In this document: one piece after another, positions 25,936 to 34,233 of the stretch
Layout: every line of letters starts with the position of its first letter
Numbering within the stretch: the first letter of the stretch is position 1
Source: Janthinobacterium sp. BJB426
GTDB taxonomy: Bacteria; Pseudomonadota; Gammaproteobacteria; Burkholderiales; Burkholderiaceae_D
DNA length: 64,000 bases
Direction of reading: 5' to 3'
Assembly (NCBI RefSeq): GCF_002735705.1
Contig: NZ_PDZL01000003.1
Location: forward strand, 456,516-520,515
Notes under the pieces: model-generated
Seen by the model: the letters and a program-made list of their open reading frames with translations, nothing else
Told to the model about the DNA's origin: nothing
Database searches by the model: none
Translations under genes and position numbers: made by a program

Positions 25936-27753
25936 TTAGCGCCGCTCCGACGGACGGCGCGGGTCGAGCGCCTCGATGCGCTTGCCCGAATCGAGCAAGT
26001 CCTCGTTCCAGCTGTTCGCGCCGTCGACGATGGTCGGCTTGATCAGCACCACCAGCTCGCGCTTCTGGATCACCTGCCCCGTGTTGCGGAACAGCGCGCC
26101 CAGCACGGGAATATCGCCCGCGCCCGGCACTTGCGAGCGGTCCGCCGTGGTGGCCTGGCGCATCAGGCCGCCGATGGCGACGATGCGGCCATCCTGGCTG
26201 CGCACCATGCTGTCCATCTCGGACGTGCTGGACGCGGCCAGCGGCAGTTTCAGCGAGCCGGCGCTGCCCAGGTCGATTTCCTTGCTGATGGTCGACACCT
26301 GGCTGACGGACGGGTGCACGTGCAGGATGATGTTGCCATCCGCATCGATCTGCGGCGTCACGTCCAGCACCACGCCGGAAAAGAACGGTTGCAAGGTCAC
26401 GTTGGGGCTGGTCGTCGCGCCGCTGGCCGTCGTATTCGTCGTGGTCGACACGCCCGTCACGTAAAACTCGTCCGTGCCGATCTTCAGCACGGCCTTCTGG
26501 TTGTTCATGGTGGCGATGCGCGGGCTCGACAGCACGTGCACGGAGCCTTGCGATTCCAGGAAGGAAATCATGGCCGCGAAATTGGCCGTCTGGAAAGCCA
26601 GACCGAACATGGAACCGGCCGCGTTCGCCGCCGAACTGAGGCCAAAACCGCTGCTGGCCGTCAAGCCATTGCCATTTGTCATGTTGGGCGGCTGGCCGCC
26701 GTTGAACGGCAGCGGCGCCAGGGTGCCGCCGGGCTGGATGAAACCGGTCGAGATGCGGTTCGTGTGGCCGCTCTTGATCGAGGCGAACGAGGCCCAGTTG
26801 ATGCCCGTCTGCGTGTTGTCATTGAGTTCGACTTCGAGGATTTTCGCTTCCAGTATCACCTGGCGGTCGACGGACAGCTGCGTGGCCTTCAAATACATGT
26901 CGACATTGCGCAACTCTTCCGGCATGGCGCGGATGACGATCACGCCCGACTGCGGGCTGAGCACCACTTGCCGGCCGCCTTCGGTGCTGCCGACGATGGC
27001 TTCCAGCGCCGCTTTCAATTCCGGCCAGAAATCGGCCGTCGACGAGGTGGTCAGGTTGCTGCTGTCCAGCGTGCGGCCGCCCTGGCCGCTATTCGTTTGC
27101 TGGTTCTGCTCGTTATTCTGGTTATTGCCCTGATTGTTATTGCCGCCATTGCCCGAGCCGCCCGAGTTGGTCGAACCGACCGAACCTACCGACGTCGACG
27201 ACACGCGCAGGTTGGAGCTGCCGCGGCGCGCGCCCGTCAGGTAATTGACGTGGAACAAACGCGTCTGCATGGTCAGGGGCTTGATGTAGATCTGCGTGCC
27301 CTCGACCTTGTAATCGTAGCCATACAGTTCGCGCACGGCGTCGAGCGCCTGGAACAGGGTCACGTCCTTCAGGTTGGCGGAAATCGTGCCGCCGATGTCG
27401 GGATGGACCAGCATGTTGTAGCGCGTGCCGGCCACGATGGAAGTGAAGAACTGGCGCGCCGGCACATTGTTGAAGGCCACGTTGAAGCGCTCGTCGAGCG
27501 CGGCGCGGGCCTTCGGCAATTGCTGGGCCAGGGCCGCCACGGGCGGCAGCAGCGCCGCTTCCACGGCGTCCGGCTGGGCCGCTGGCGCCGTGGTGGCCGC
27601 CGCGCCCTTGACGGCATCGGTGATCGCATTATAGGTGTCGCGCTTGACGGGCGCGACATTGCAGCCGCCCAGGCCCAGGCTGACGCTGATGACAGCCGCC
27701 ATCGTACTGATCTTGAACATGCTCGCCTTGTGTTGATTGAGTTGCTTGGCCAC
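25936..27753 (-). CDS. mshL: MSHA pilus secretin MshL
   Basis: This 605-residue secretin lipoprotein forms the outer-membrane channel of the MSHA pilus. The lipobox ends SLGLGGC. GTG 27753 has a good AGGAG eight bases upstream; ATG 27720 (MFKISTMAAVISVSLGLGGC) would give a shorter, more typical signal. An STN-like domain (NVAFNNVPARQFFTSI) is followed by an Asn/Gln/Gly-rich low-complexity loop (about residues 188-225). The secretin domain follows (SSPRIATMNNQKAVLKIG, GGLMRQATT). Confidence 0.93.
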   Translation of the reverse strand: MAKQLNQHKASMFKISTMAAVISVSLGLGGCNVAPVKRDTYNAITDAVKGAAATTAPAAQPDAVEAALLPPVAALAQQLPKARAALDERFNVAFNNVPARQFFTSIVAGTRYNMLVHPDIGGTISANLKDVTLFQALDAVRELYGYDYKVEGTQIYIKPLTMQTRLFHVNYLTGARRGSSNLRVSSTSVGSVGSTNSGGSGNGGNNNQGNNQNNEQNQQTNSGQGGRTLDSSNLTTSSTADFWPELKAALEAIVGSTEGGRQVVLSPQSGVIVIRAMPEELRNVDMYLKATQLSVDRQVILEAKILEVELNDNTQTGINWASFASIKSGHTNRISTGFIQPGGTLAPLPFNGGQPPNMTNGNGLTASSGFGLSSAANAAGSMFGLAFQTANFAAMISFLESQGSVHVLSSPRIATMNNQKAVLKIGTDEFYVTGVSTTTNTTASGATTSPNVTLQPFFSGVVLDVTPQIDADGNIILHVHPSVSQVSTISKEIDLGSAGSLKLPLAASSTSEMDSMVRSQDGRIVAIGGLMRQATTADRSQVPGAGDIPVLGALFRNTGQVIQKRELVVLIKPTIVDGANSWNEDLLDSGKRIEALDPRRPSERR

Positions 27754-27758
27754 TTCTT

Positions 27759-28172
27759 CTACTCCTGCTTGCTGCCGGTCTTGCTATCGGTCTTGCGATC
27801 GGCCTTGTTATCGGTCTTGCTGCTCGGGTACAGCTTGAAGGTTTCCAGTGATTTGCCACGCCGCAACACGACAGCCGTGTCGCGGATTTCCGTCACCACG
27901 GCGCCGGCCACCTTGCTGCCGACCCTGACCGTCTGGCCATCGATGACGGCCAGGCGGCGTCCGCCCGGCTCGGTGGAGATGAGCACCGATTGCAGCTGCG
28001 GCCGGGCCGCGACGACGGGAGTGGTATTGGCGGGCGCCCACAGGGCTGCCGGCGGGCGCGTCGGATCATCGAGCGCCTGCGCCTGCGCGCCCGGCCACGC
28101 CAGGTTCAGCGTCAACCCCAGCGCCAGGGACAGCGCCGGCAGCGCGCGGCCAACGGTCAAAGTGCGATCCAT
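27759..28172 (-). CDS. mshK: MSHA biogenesis protein MshK
   Basis: This 137-residue periplasmic protein has an N-terminal signal (LPALSLALGLTLNLAWPGAQA) and the DDPTRPP motif typical of MshK. A beta-rich PilP-like part follows (LAVIDGQTVRVGSKVAGAVV). The C terminus is a lysine-rich repetitive tail (KTDNKADRKTDSKTGSKQE). It overlaps mshJ by 16 bases. Confidence 0.85.
   Translation of the reverse strand: MDRTLTVGRALPALSLALGLTLNLAWPGAQAQALDDPTRPPAALWAPANTTPVVAARPQLQSVLISTEPGGRRLAVIDGQTVRVGSKVAGAVVTEIRDTAVVLRRGKSLETFKLYPSSKTDNKADRKTDSKTGSKQE
27769..27828. repeat. Degenerate 12-base tandem repeat at the mshK 3' end
   Basis: Five 12-base units beginning ttg(c/t) follow each other from 27769. Four are of the form ttgctatcggtc with changes. 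They encode the KTDx-type units of the MshK tail. Confidence 0.8.
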
Positions 28173-28837
28173 GTATCGTCCATGCTGAGAGTATGTAAGG
28201 TCAGGGTCAGGGTGGCGTTCGGGTAGCTGGCAGCGTCGAGGTGGGCGGCGCCCCAGAAGACGCGCGTCGGCATCGCTTGCAGCGCCTGCATGTATTGCAC
28301 CATGTCGGCATAACTGCCTTGCAGCACCACTTCCACGCCGTGCTGGTGCAGCAGGGGGGCCGGCGCCGCCTTGTCCGCCGCAGCGCCGTTCGCGGCATCG
28401 GCTGAATGTGCGCCCACGGCGCTGGCGGGCAAGGTTTTCAGCGACACCACGCGCAGTCCGGCGTGCCGGCGCAGCAAGTGTTCCAGCAAGGTCACCATGC
28501 GCTCGGGCGCCACCAGGCCATGCTGCTTCTGGCGCAACGCCTGCGCCAGCGATGCCGTTTCCGCCTGCAAGGCTACCAGGCGCGTACGCGCTTCCTGGTC
28601 GGGATCGGTGGCGTGGGCCAGCATGGTCAGCTCGATTTCCTTGTCGGTGGCCGTCAACAGGCTTTGTTTTTGCGCAAGGCTCGCCTCCAGCGCGGCGCGT
28701 TTCGCCAGCAGGGGATTAAAGCTCATGAAATAAAACACGAACAGGACGGCGGCCGCGCCGGCGCCGAACACCATCAGCCGTTCGCGCAGGCTGAGGGCAT
28801 CGAAGGCGGTGGCCCATTTCTTCAGCAAGGGCAGCAT
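28157..28837 (-). CDS. mshJ: MSHA biogenesis protein MshJ (PilO-like)
   Basis: This 226-residue inner-membrane protein has one N-terminal transmembrane helix (LMVFGAGAAAVLFVFYFMSF, residues 21-40), a coiled-coil stretch (LEASLAQKQSLLTATDKEIE) and a C-terminal PilO-like ferredoxin-type domain (GVEVVLQGSYADMVQYMQAL). It works with MshI and the PilN-like protein in the alignment complex. It shares one base with the upstream gene (TGATG-type overlap). Confidence 0.88.
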   Translation of the reverse strand: MLPLLKKWATAFDALSLRERLMVFGAGAAAVLFVFYFMSFNPLLAKRAALEASLAQKQSLLTATDKEIELTMLAHATDPDQEARTRLVALQAETASLAQALRQKQHGLVAPERMVTLLEHLLRRHAGLRVVSLKTLPASAVGAHSADAANGAAADKAAPAPLLHQHGVEVVLQGSYADMVQYMQALQAMPTRVFWGAAHLDAASYPNATLTLTLHTLSMDDTWIAL

Positions 28838-29505
28838 CAGCGTGTTCCTCCGGCAACAGGTTTTGCCGGCGTGACGGCGCGGTCGGCCGACTGCAGGCTG
28901 AACGCGACATAAGGCAGGCTAGGCGCCTTGCCCTCGGCCACGGCCACGGCCGGCGGCTGGGGCTGGCCGATGTCGAGGCTGGCGAAGGTCTTGCCTCTCA
29001 GTACCTCCTGCTGGCCCAGGCGCGTGATGTAGGCGGGCAGCAGCGACGCGTGCAAGGCGCGGCCCTGCAAGCCGAAGTCATTGCCGGCGCCGGCGATATC
29101 GACGCCCGTCAGCCATACACCGTCGACCCTGGCCTGCGCCAGCGCGCGGAAATAGCCGGCATAGCCGAGGGTATTGCCCAGCTTGCCGCCTTCCAGCACG
29201 TTTGACGCATCCTGCAGCAACTGGCGCTGCGCCTCGACGGCCGCCAGTTCCTGCGCCAGGGCCGGATCTTTCTTGCGTGGCGGGAAATCGCGCAAGATCT
29301 GGTCACGCTTCGCCTCGCCTTGCGCCAGTGCTGCCTTGACGCCCGCTTCGCGCTGCTCCAAACCGGCCAAAGCCTGCTGGGCCAGCACGCCCGCGGCCAG
29401 CAAGACCAGCGCCAGGCCGCCCAGGCCCAGACCGGCCGTGCGCGCCGACATATGGTGTTTTTTCAGTTCAAACTGGGGATTGAACAGATTGATCTGCTGG
29501 CTCAT
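28837..29505 (-). CDS. PilN-domain protein of the MSHA locus
   Basis: This 222-residue protein has the PilN signature MSQQINLFNPQFELKK at the N terminus, a transmembrane helix (GLGGLALVLLAAGVLAQQAL) and a periplasmic coiled-coil plus domain. It corresponds to the gene often called mshI2. It overlaps mshI by four bases (ATGA) and mshJ by one. Confidence 0.87.
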   Translation of the reverse strand: MSQQINLFNPQFELKKHHMSARTAGLGLGGLALVLLAAGVLAQQALAGLEQREAGVKAALAQGEAKRDQILRDFPPRKKDPALAQELAAVEAQRQLLQDASNVLEGGKLGNTLGYAGYFRALAQARVDGVWLTGVDIAGAGNDFGLQGRALHASLLPAYITRLGQQEVLRGKTFASLDIGQPQPPAVAVAEGKAPSLPYVAFSLQSADRAVTPAKPVAGGTR

Positions 29506-30461
29506 GCGCCCTTCCCTTCATGCTTGCCCGGGTGCAAGCCAACCTCGCGCAAGGCGGCCCCGATGGCCAGGAAGTAGCGCGCCTGCATGGCGGGGTCGCG
29601 CAGTTCGGCGGCCTGCGACAGGTCCAGCACCGTGGCCAGGTCCAGCTGCTCCACCGGCATGTAGAGATTGTCGGCCAGATACGCGTGCAAGCCATCGCTG
29701 GCGCCCGTCATCAGCATCAGGCGGGCCAGCGAAATGAAATGGAACTGGCGGTCGAAATGGTCGAACGAGCGCTGCAGTTCCAGGGTGACGCGGTCGTAAT
29801 ACTGGCTGGCGTCAGGCGACTGCAGTTGCGTCAGGGTTACGTCGATGCGGCGCGCCTGGTACAGCTCGCCATTGAAGCTCATGGTCAGCAAGCCGCCGTC
29901 GCCATCGAAAAACAGCACGGCGATGCCGCGTCCCGGCGTTTCCAGCAAGGTGGCGATATTGCGTTGCGCCATCTCGGGGATATCGATCACGGACAGGCCG
30001 ATCTTGCATTCGGCGTACAGCGCCTGGCGCCGCGACACGGCGCTGTTGCGCGCCGCGACGGCAAACACGCTGCTGCCCCGCTGGGTGCCGTTCGGGTCGC
30101 CGGGGATGTCGAACACGTCGATGGTGGCCTCGGCCAGGGGAAAGTCCAGCATGTCCTTCAGGCGCCAGCCCACGGCCGTCTTCAGTTCCTCGCGCGGCAC
30201 GGCCGGCGCTTCCAGCGACAGCAACTGGTATTCACCGCCGGCCAGCACGCTGGTGCAGTGGTGCGCCGTCGCCTGCAGTTCCTTGCCCAGTTTTTCCAGC
30301 ACCTCGGCCGGCGCCGGCCGCGCGGCCGCCTGGTAGCTGGCGCCCCGCACGCGCGGCATGCCATCGGCGGGACGCTCGACAACGACAGCGCTGACGCCTT
30401 CGCGGCCAAACGCCGTAGCCAGCCATCCATCGTACTTCTTTGCTCTTGCGAATAAACCCAT
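29502..30461 (-). CDS. mshI: MSHA biogenesis protein MshI (PilM-like)
   Basis: This 319-residue cytoplasmic protein has an actin-like PilM/MshI fold and begins MGLFARAKKYDGW. The frame is open for 20 more codons upstream, but ATG 30461 is the family start. Diagnostic parts are VGWRLKDMLDFPLAEATIDV and GIAVLFFDGDGGLLTMSFNG. It is the first gene of the second half of the MSHA operon and lies 131 bases downstream of mshP. Confidence 0.9.
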   Translation of the reverse strand: MGLFARAKKYDGWLATAFGREGVSAVVVERPADGMPRVRGASYQAAARPAPAEVLEKLGKELQATAHHCTSVLAGGEYQLLSLEAPAVPREELKTAVGWRLKDMLDFPLAEATIDVFDIPGDPNGTQRGSSVFAVAARNSAVSRRQALYAECKIGLSVIDIPEMAQRNIATLLETPGRGIAVLFFDGDGGLLTMSFNGELYQARRIDVTLTQLQSPDASQYYDRVTLELQRSFDHFDRQFHFISLARLMLMTGASDGLHAYLADNLYMPVEQLDLATVLDLSQAAELRDPAMQARYFLAIGAALREVGLHPGKHEGKGA

Positions 30462-30542
30462 GCGAACTATCCAGTGTAAGTGCCTGCCCGATCTTGTCGC
30501 GCAGATAATGCATCCGACCAATTTTAATTCATGAAGCCAACT

Positions 30543-30562
30543 TTATTGTGTAAAAACAATAA
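30543..30562. other. AT-rich inverted repeat in the mshP-mshI gap
   Basis: The arms ttattgt (30543-30549) and acaataa (30556-30562) lie in the only sizeable gap (30462-30592) of the lower MSHA operon. The gap is clearly AT-richer than the genes around it. It may hold a promoter for mshI and the downstream genes, but I see no convincing -35/-10 pair. Confidence 0.4.
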
Positions 30563-30592
30563 ATTAGCGATCTTTTTTTCATGCAGTTGACC

Positions 30593-31051
30593 TTACTGCG
30601 ACAGCACGGCTTGCAGGCGGCGCTGGAAGTAATCGGCGTTATTGCCCGCATTCGGACAGCGCGGCTCGACAGAGGCCGGCTGGTTGCAAGCCGTGGCCGT
30701 GATGGTCCAGCTGGTCAAGGTACCGGGCCCCGTGGCCGTGCTGCATTGCACGGTGACGCTGAACGCCGATAGTGTCGTGCTCGCCGGCAAGCTGAACGTG
30801 GTACCGCCGATGCATGCCGCGCCGGTGGTCAGGCCCGCACTGATCTGTTTCTGCAAACCCCATTCGAGGCCGGCGCGGGCAGCCTGCTCGGCGCGCACGC
30901 CCTGCACGTCCATCGCCGATTCCGTCTGCTGGAAGGTGGAGATATTCACCATCACGGCCGCCAGCGCGGCCAGCACCACCAGCAGGAAAATGGCCGTGAC
31001 GAGGCTGAAACCGCGCATGCGGCCCGTGTGTTGGCGCAGCATGCGCGTCAT
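30593..31051 (-). CDS. mshP: MSHA biogenesis protein MshP
   Basis: This 152-residue minor pilin-like protein has a hydrophobic N-terminal helix (RGFSLVTAIFLLVVLAALAA) without the usual Glu5, as in PilX/PulK-like MshP proteins. The C-terminal part has cysteines (ACIGG, VQCST, ATACNQP, EPRCPN) that could form disulfides. ATG 31051 overlaps the mshO stop by four bases. Confidence 0.85.
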   Translation of the reverse strand: MTRMLRQHTGRMRGFSLVTAIFLLVVLAALAAVMVNISTFQQTESAMDVQGVRAEQAARAGLEWGLQKQISAGLTTGAACIGGTTFSLPASTTLSAFSVTVQCSTATGPGTLTSWTITATACNQPASVEPRCPNAGNNADYFQRRLQAVLSQ

Positions 31052-31935
31052 GGCGTATTCCTCGCCTGCACCTGTTGCACCAGGCGCAGCACGCCCGTAT
31101 TGCTGTTCGCCGCACCCAGGCTCAGGCTGATATTCACCAGGCCCCGCTGCACATTGGCCAGCACGGCATAGCTGAAGGCGCACCCCGTCACCTGGCGCGC
31201 CAGCAGTGCGCCATTCTTCAATTCCGCCGCAACCGGCTGGGTGGCCTGGATGGCATAGCCGGCGTAACGGGTCAGCGTGCCGGTTCCCAGATCGCACGCA
31301 TAGGTGACGGGCGTCGACACCACCTGGAAGCGGTTCGATGGCGACGGCAGCGGCGCCGGCGCCGTCGTGAAAGGATAGCTGCCGAGCGTAACGACGCCGC
31401 CGGACACGCCCGTCACGGCCGCGCGGTTGCAGCCATTCGCCGCGCTGCAGGCATAGGCATTGTTCGGCGCGTACTCCGCGCCCAGGTTGTAGACGACGAT
31501 CTGGTCGCCCACGCTGATCGCCTGGCGCGCGCCCAGCGCATTGGCGGGCATGGCGCCGACGACGGTAAAGTTCAGAGGAAGGCCGGGGTCGGGAGGGGTA
31601 TCAAAGCTCAGCACATTGCCCGGCGCGGCCGCATCGCTATCGCTCAGGTAGCGTCCGCCCGTCTTGGTCAGCAGCAATTCCAGGAACAGGCCGTCGTTCG
31701 ACACGCGCACGCTGTTGGGCAGGGCCAGGCGCACGTCGCGCGTCAGGCGGCGCGCCGCCGTGTCGGCCGCATCGGCCAGCACCGCGCGCGCCGCGACATC
31801 CATATAGCCTTGCACGGGCACGCGGATGAAGACGGCGACCATGGCGCCGATGATGCCCGTGATGACGATCACGATGACCATCTCGACGAGGGTAAAGCCG
31901 CGCGGGCGGCGCTTGATGTTGAGGATAGTTTTCAT
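31048..31935 (-). CDS. mshO: MSHA minor pilin MshO
   Basis: This 295-residue protein begins MKTILNIKRRPRGFTLVEMV, a prepilin cleavage site (G/F, Glu5) with a long hydrophobic helix. A large C-terminal domain follows (DAADTAARRLTRDVRLALP and FSYAVLANVQRGLVNISLSL). The length and position identify MshO. It overlaps mshD and mshP by four bases each. Confidence 0.88.
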   Translation of the reverse strand: MKTILNIKRRPRGFTLVEMVIVIVITGIIGAMVAVFIRVPVQGYMDVAARAVLADAADTAARRLTRDVRLALPNSVRVSNDGLFLELLLTKTGGRYLSDSDAAAPGNVLSFDTPPDPGLPLNFTVVGAMPANALGARQAISVGDQIVVYNLGAEYAPNNAYACSAANGCNRAAVTGVSGGVVTLGSYPFTTAPAPLPSPSNRFQVVSTPVTYACDLGTGTLTRYAGYAIQATQPVAAELKNGALLARQVTGCAFSYAVLANVQRGLVNISLSLGAANSNTGVLRLVQQVQARNTP

Positions 31936-32489
31936 GGAATGCTGTTCGGCGCATAGCGCACGCGATAGCCGTCGAGCACGATCTGCTGGTCGGCATACGG
32001 CACCGTCACCTGGATACGCAGGCTTTCCGTGGCAGGCAAGCCGTTCAGGGCTGCCTGGGTGATCACCACAGAGGCAACGTATTCCTGGGGGGAACCTGCA
32101 GCCCAGACTGCGCCCTGCGCATCCGTCTTGTAATTCGTGGCCGTGCCATACGCGCTCACGTAATCGTTGACGTTGTCGAAGGGCCGCGTCACGCCGCCCG
32201 CCTCTTGTCCGGTCACTTCCGGGATGGCGCAGCCGGCCGGGCTGGTGGCCGTTTGCGCGGCAGGGTCTTGCGGATCGCAATAGGTAAACCGCGCCAGCTG
32301 GATTTCTTCCAGCATGCCTTCGGCAATGGCCAGCGCCTGCTTGCGCAGCTGCGGGTCGGCACTGTGCTTTGTCGTCATGCTCATCACGCCGAGGATGGCG
32401 GCCGAGGCCAGGCCGACGATGACGATGAACAGCACCAGTTCGATCAGGGTCACGCCGCGTTCACGCCGGCGATGCTGGCTAATGGACAT
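31932..32489 (-). CDS. mshD: MSHA minor pilin MshD
   Basis: This 185-residue prepilin has the leader MSISQHRRRERG/VTLIELVLFIVIVG. ATG 32489 is chosen because a strong AAGGGGAG (complement of 32497-32504) lies seven bases upstream; an earlier TTG at 32507 would include that site in the coding sequence. The C-terminal domain carries the MshD-type LEEIQLARFTYCDPQDPAAQ. Its first bases overlap the end of mshC. Confidence 0.87.
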   Translation of the reverse strand: MSISQHRRRERGVTLIELVLFIVIVGLASAAILGVMSMTTKHSADPQLRKQALAIAEGMLEEIQLARFTYCDPQDPAAQTATSPAGCAIPEVTGQEAGGVTRPFDNVNDYVSAYGTATNYKTDAQGAVWAAGSPQEYVASVVITQAALNGLPATESLRIQVTVPYADQQIVLDGYRVRYAPNSIP

Positions 32490-33072
32490 AGCCGGTCTCC
32501 CCTTCAACCGTGACGGTGCGCGTCAGGCCGTCGCCCTGGATGCTGATTGGCAGCCGCGCCGGGAAGGTCGATGCGTCAGGAAACACATTGGCCAGCACAT
32601 ATGGCTGGCCCAGCGCGTCGAAATAAAAGCTCGGCGTAGCCTTCGCGTCGGTGGACAGGGTGACGCTGGCCGGACGGCCTTCGCACAGCCAGTTGGTCGC
32701 CGTGCAATACTTCACCGTGTCTTTGCTGCCGCTGTTGCTGCCCGTCGGCGGCACCACCTTCTGCTCATCGCTGCAGCCGGCATCGAAGCACAGGGCCACC
32801 TTGTTGGCATCGATGCTGACAAACACGGCACGGTTTTGCGCCACCGCAAGCTTTTGCCCGTAGCGCACGATATTCGTCACCTGGTCGGCAAAACTGCGCG
32901 CGTCAAACGTGTCGCGCTGGAAAAACCGGTTGACGGCAAAGGTCGCCAGCAAACCCGCCAGCACCAGAACGGCCACCAGTTCGATCAAGGTGAAGCCGCG
33001 CGCAGCCGTACGCCGCAGGGGGCGTGGCGACCCTGCGTGGCGATGCGGAAAAGCTGTCGGTGGCTGCTGCAA
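32479..33072 (-). CDS. mshC: MSHA minor pilin MshC (start uncertain)
   Basis: This prepilin has the processing site RTAARG/FTLIELVAVLVLAG and a FimT/GspH-like body (GQKLAVAQNRAVFVSIDANK and ATPSFYFDALGQPYVL). No ATG exists in frame before the pilin helix. The open frame reaches TTG 33132, but that would run through the mshA terminator hairpin. TTG 33072 is the first start after the terminator and gives 197 residues; a CTG nearer the processing site is another option. No convincing ribosome site is seen. Confidence 0.75.
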   Translation of the reverse strand: MQQPPTAFPHRHAGSPRPLRRTAARGFTLIELVAVLVLAGLLATFAVNRFFQRDTFDARSFADQVTNIVRYGQKLAVAQNRAVFVSIDANKVALCFDAGCSDEQKVVPPTGSNSGSKDTVKYCTATNWLCEGRPASVTLSTDAKATPSFYFDALGQPYVLANVFPDASTFPARLPISIQGDGLTRTVTVEGETGYVH

Positions 33073-33083
33073 TGGATGGCCCG

Positions 33084-33120
33084 TAAAAAAGCCCAACGGG
33101 CTGGCGCCTGGGGTTGGGCT
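33084..33120 (-). terminator. Intrinsic terminator after the major pilin gene mshA
   Basis: An eight-base stem, agcccaac (33090-33097 on the plus strand) with gttgggct (33113-33120), has a 15-base loop. It is followed in the minus direction by six T. It starts about 57 bases beyond the mshA stop and would reduce transcription of the minor pilin genes relative to mshA. Confidence 0.85.
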
Positions 33121-33177
33121 GGTGGTGCGCAAGGAAGGCCGGGCGTGGCCGGACTTTCCTTGCAGAGTGCTCAGATA

Positions 33178-33648
33178 TTAATTGCAGGTCGTGGTGCTTG
33201 CTTCGACCGTAATCTTCGGCGCGTCACCTGCCTTGGTCGGAGCAACGTACGTTACCGTGCATGTCGCGCGGGTTGCATCGGGCTTCACGACACCACCTGC
33301 GAACTTGTAGTCTGGGTCGGTCAGGCCAGCCGCATCGATGATGGTATCAGCAGTCGGATAGCCATAAATACCTGCGATATCCTTACCTTCCATCTTCGCG
33401 CTGGTAACACCTGAAGCATCGGCAACCGCGCCGCCGACCAGCCACTGGGCATGATACAGGGCCGCGCCCGCCTTGACGGCGCCAGCGGCCGCCTGCATCT
33501 TGGCCACGCGCGCATCGGTCGACATGTCGATAAATTTAGGAATCGCCGTCGCGGCCAGGATGCCGAGGATCACGATGACGACGATCAGTTCGATCAGAGT
33601 GAAACCTGCCTGGGCGCCGCTTTTCATACTACGTAAAGACTTGTTCAT
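33178..33648 (-). CDS. mshA: Major MSHA-type pilin MshA
   Basis: This 156-residue type IVa-like pilin has the leader MNKSLRSMKSGAQAG, cleavage before FTLIELIVVIVILG, with Glu5 present. Two C-terminal cysteines (ATCTVTY and TTTCN) form the usual D-loop. ATG 33648 has GGAGAAA upstream at good spacing. Its codons and flanks are AT-richer than the neighbours, as expected for a strongly expressed pilin. It is followed by a terminator. Confidence 0.93.
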   Translation of the reverse strand: MNKSLRSMKSGAQAGFTLIELIVVIVILGILAATAIPKFIDMSTDARVAKMQAAAGAVKAGAALYHAQWLVGGAVADASGVTSAKMEGKDIAGIYGYPTADTIIDAAGLTDPDYKFAGGVVKPDATRATCTVTYVAPTKAGDAPKITVEASTTTCN

Positions 33649-33726
33649 TCTTGCTTTCTCCAAAATCAAATAAAAAATTCAAAACCAACGCCATGAAACT
33701 GTCGCTGCACCGGACCAGGAAGCGCG

Positions 33727-34233
33727 TCAGTTTGCTGCCGGGTCCGGCGATTTCCACACCACGATATCGGGTTCCTGGGCGAGCTTGTCAAGATCGGCGT
33801 CCGCACGTGGCAAGGTTACCTTAAATTTCACTGAATCAACCCTTTTACTGGGAAAAATATTGCCATTACTAAACAAATAGATGATTTTTTGTTCTTTTTT
33901 ATCGTACAACCAATTCCCTGCAGGTAACTTTTCAAGCTCCGGCTGCGCGAACTCGCCCAGGTAGTTGGCCGGCTTGTCGGCCAGCCAGTCGAACGGGTTT
34001 TGCCGCGCCAGCGCCGGCAACTGCTCGCGCCGGTCCGCCAGGTACAGGTGCAGCACCTGCACCCGCAAGCTGGTGCGCAGGACGCCCAGCATCTGCGCCG
34101 CGGCCACCTGCTGCGCCTGCTGCTGGTAGTAGCTGACCCTGTTCAAGAATACGGCCATCAGGATGGCGAACACGCCCGCCACCACCGCCAGCTCGAACAG
34201 GGTGAAACCGCGCTGGCGGAACGGTTTGGCCAT
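33727..34233 (-). CDS. Prepilin-like protein in the MshF/MshB position
   Basis: This 168-residue protein begins MAKPFRQRG/FTLFELAVVAGVFAIL, a prepilin peptidase site with Glu5. A variable C-terminal domain follows (YYQQQAQQVAAAQMLGVLRT; PAGNWLYDKKEQKIIYLFSN). It sits between mshG and mshA, where Vibrio has mshF and mshB. I cannot tell which it corresponds to. It shares one base with the mshG stop. Confidence 0.8.
   Translation of the reverse strand: MAKPFRQRGFTLFELAVVAGVFAILMAVFLNRVSYYQQQAQQVAAAQMLGVLRTSLRVQVLHLYLADRREQLPALARQNPFDWLADKPANYLGEFAQPELEKLPAGNWLYDKKEQKIIYLFSNGNIFPSKRVDSVKFKVTLPRADADLDKLAQEPDIVVWKSPDPAAN

Noticed and set aside
27769..27828. A short CRISPR-like array of 12-base units
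   Set aside because: Units are contiguous with no spacers and are coding repeats of MshK. No CRISPR array or cas gene is seen anywhere in the window.
25573..28188. An 871-codon plus-strand frame opposite mshM-mshL-mshK
   Set aside because: It is antisense to three well-identified genes and has an Arg/His/Gln-rich composition typical of shadow frames.
33649..33726. A sigma-54-like tggcgttggttttga upstream of mshA on the minus strand
   Set aside because: Spacing fits, but the required GC at -12 is GA, so it does not meet the consensus.
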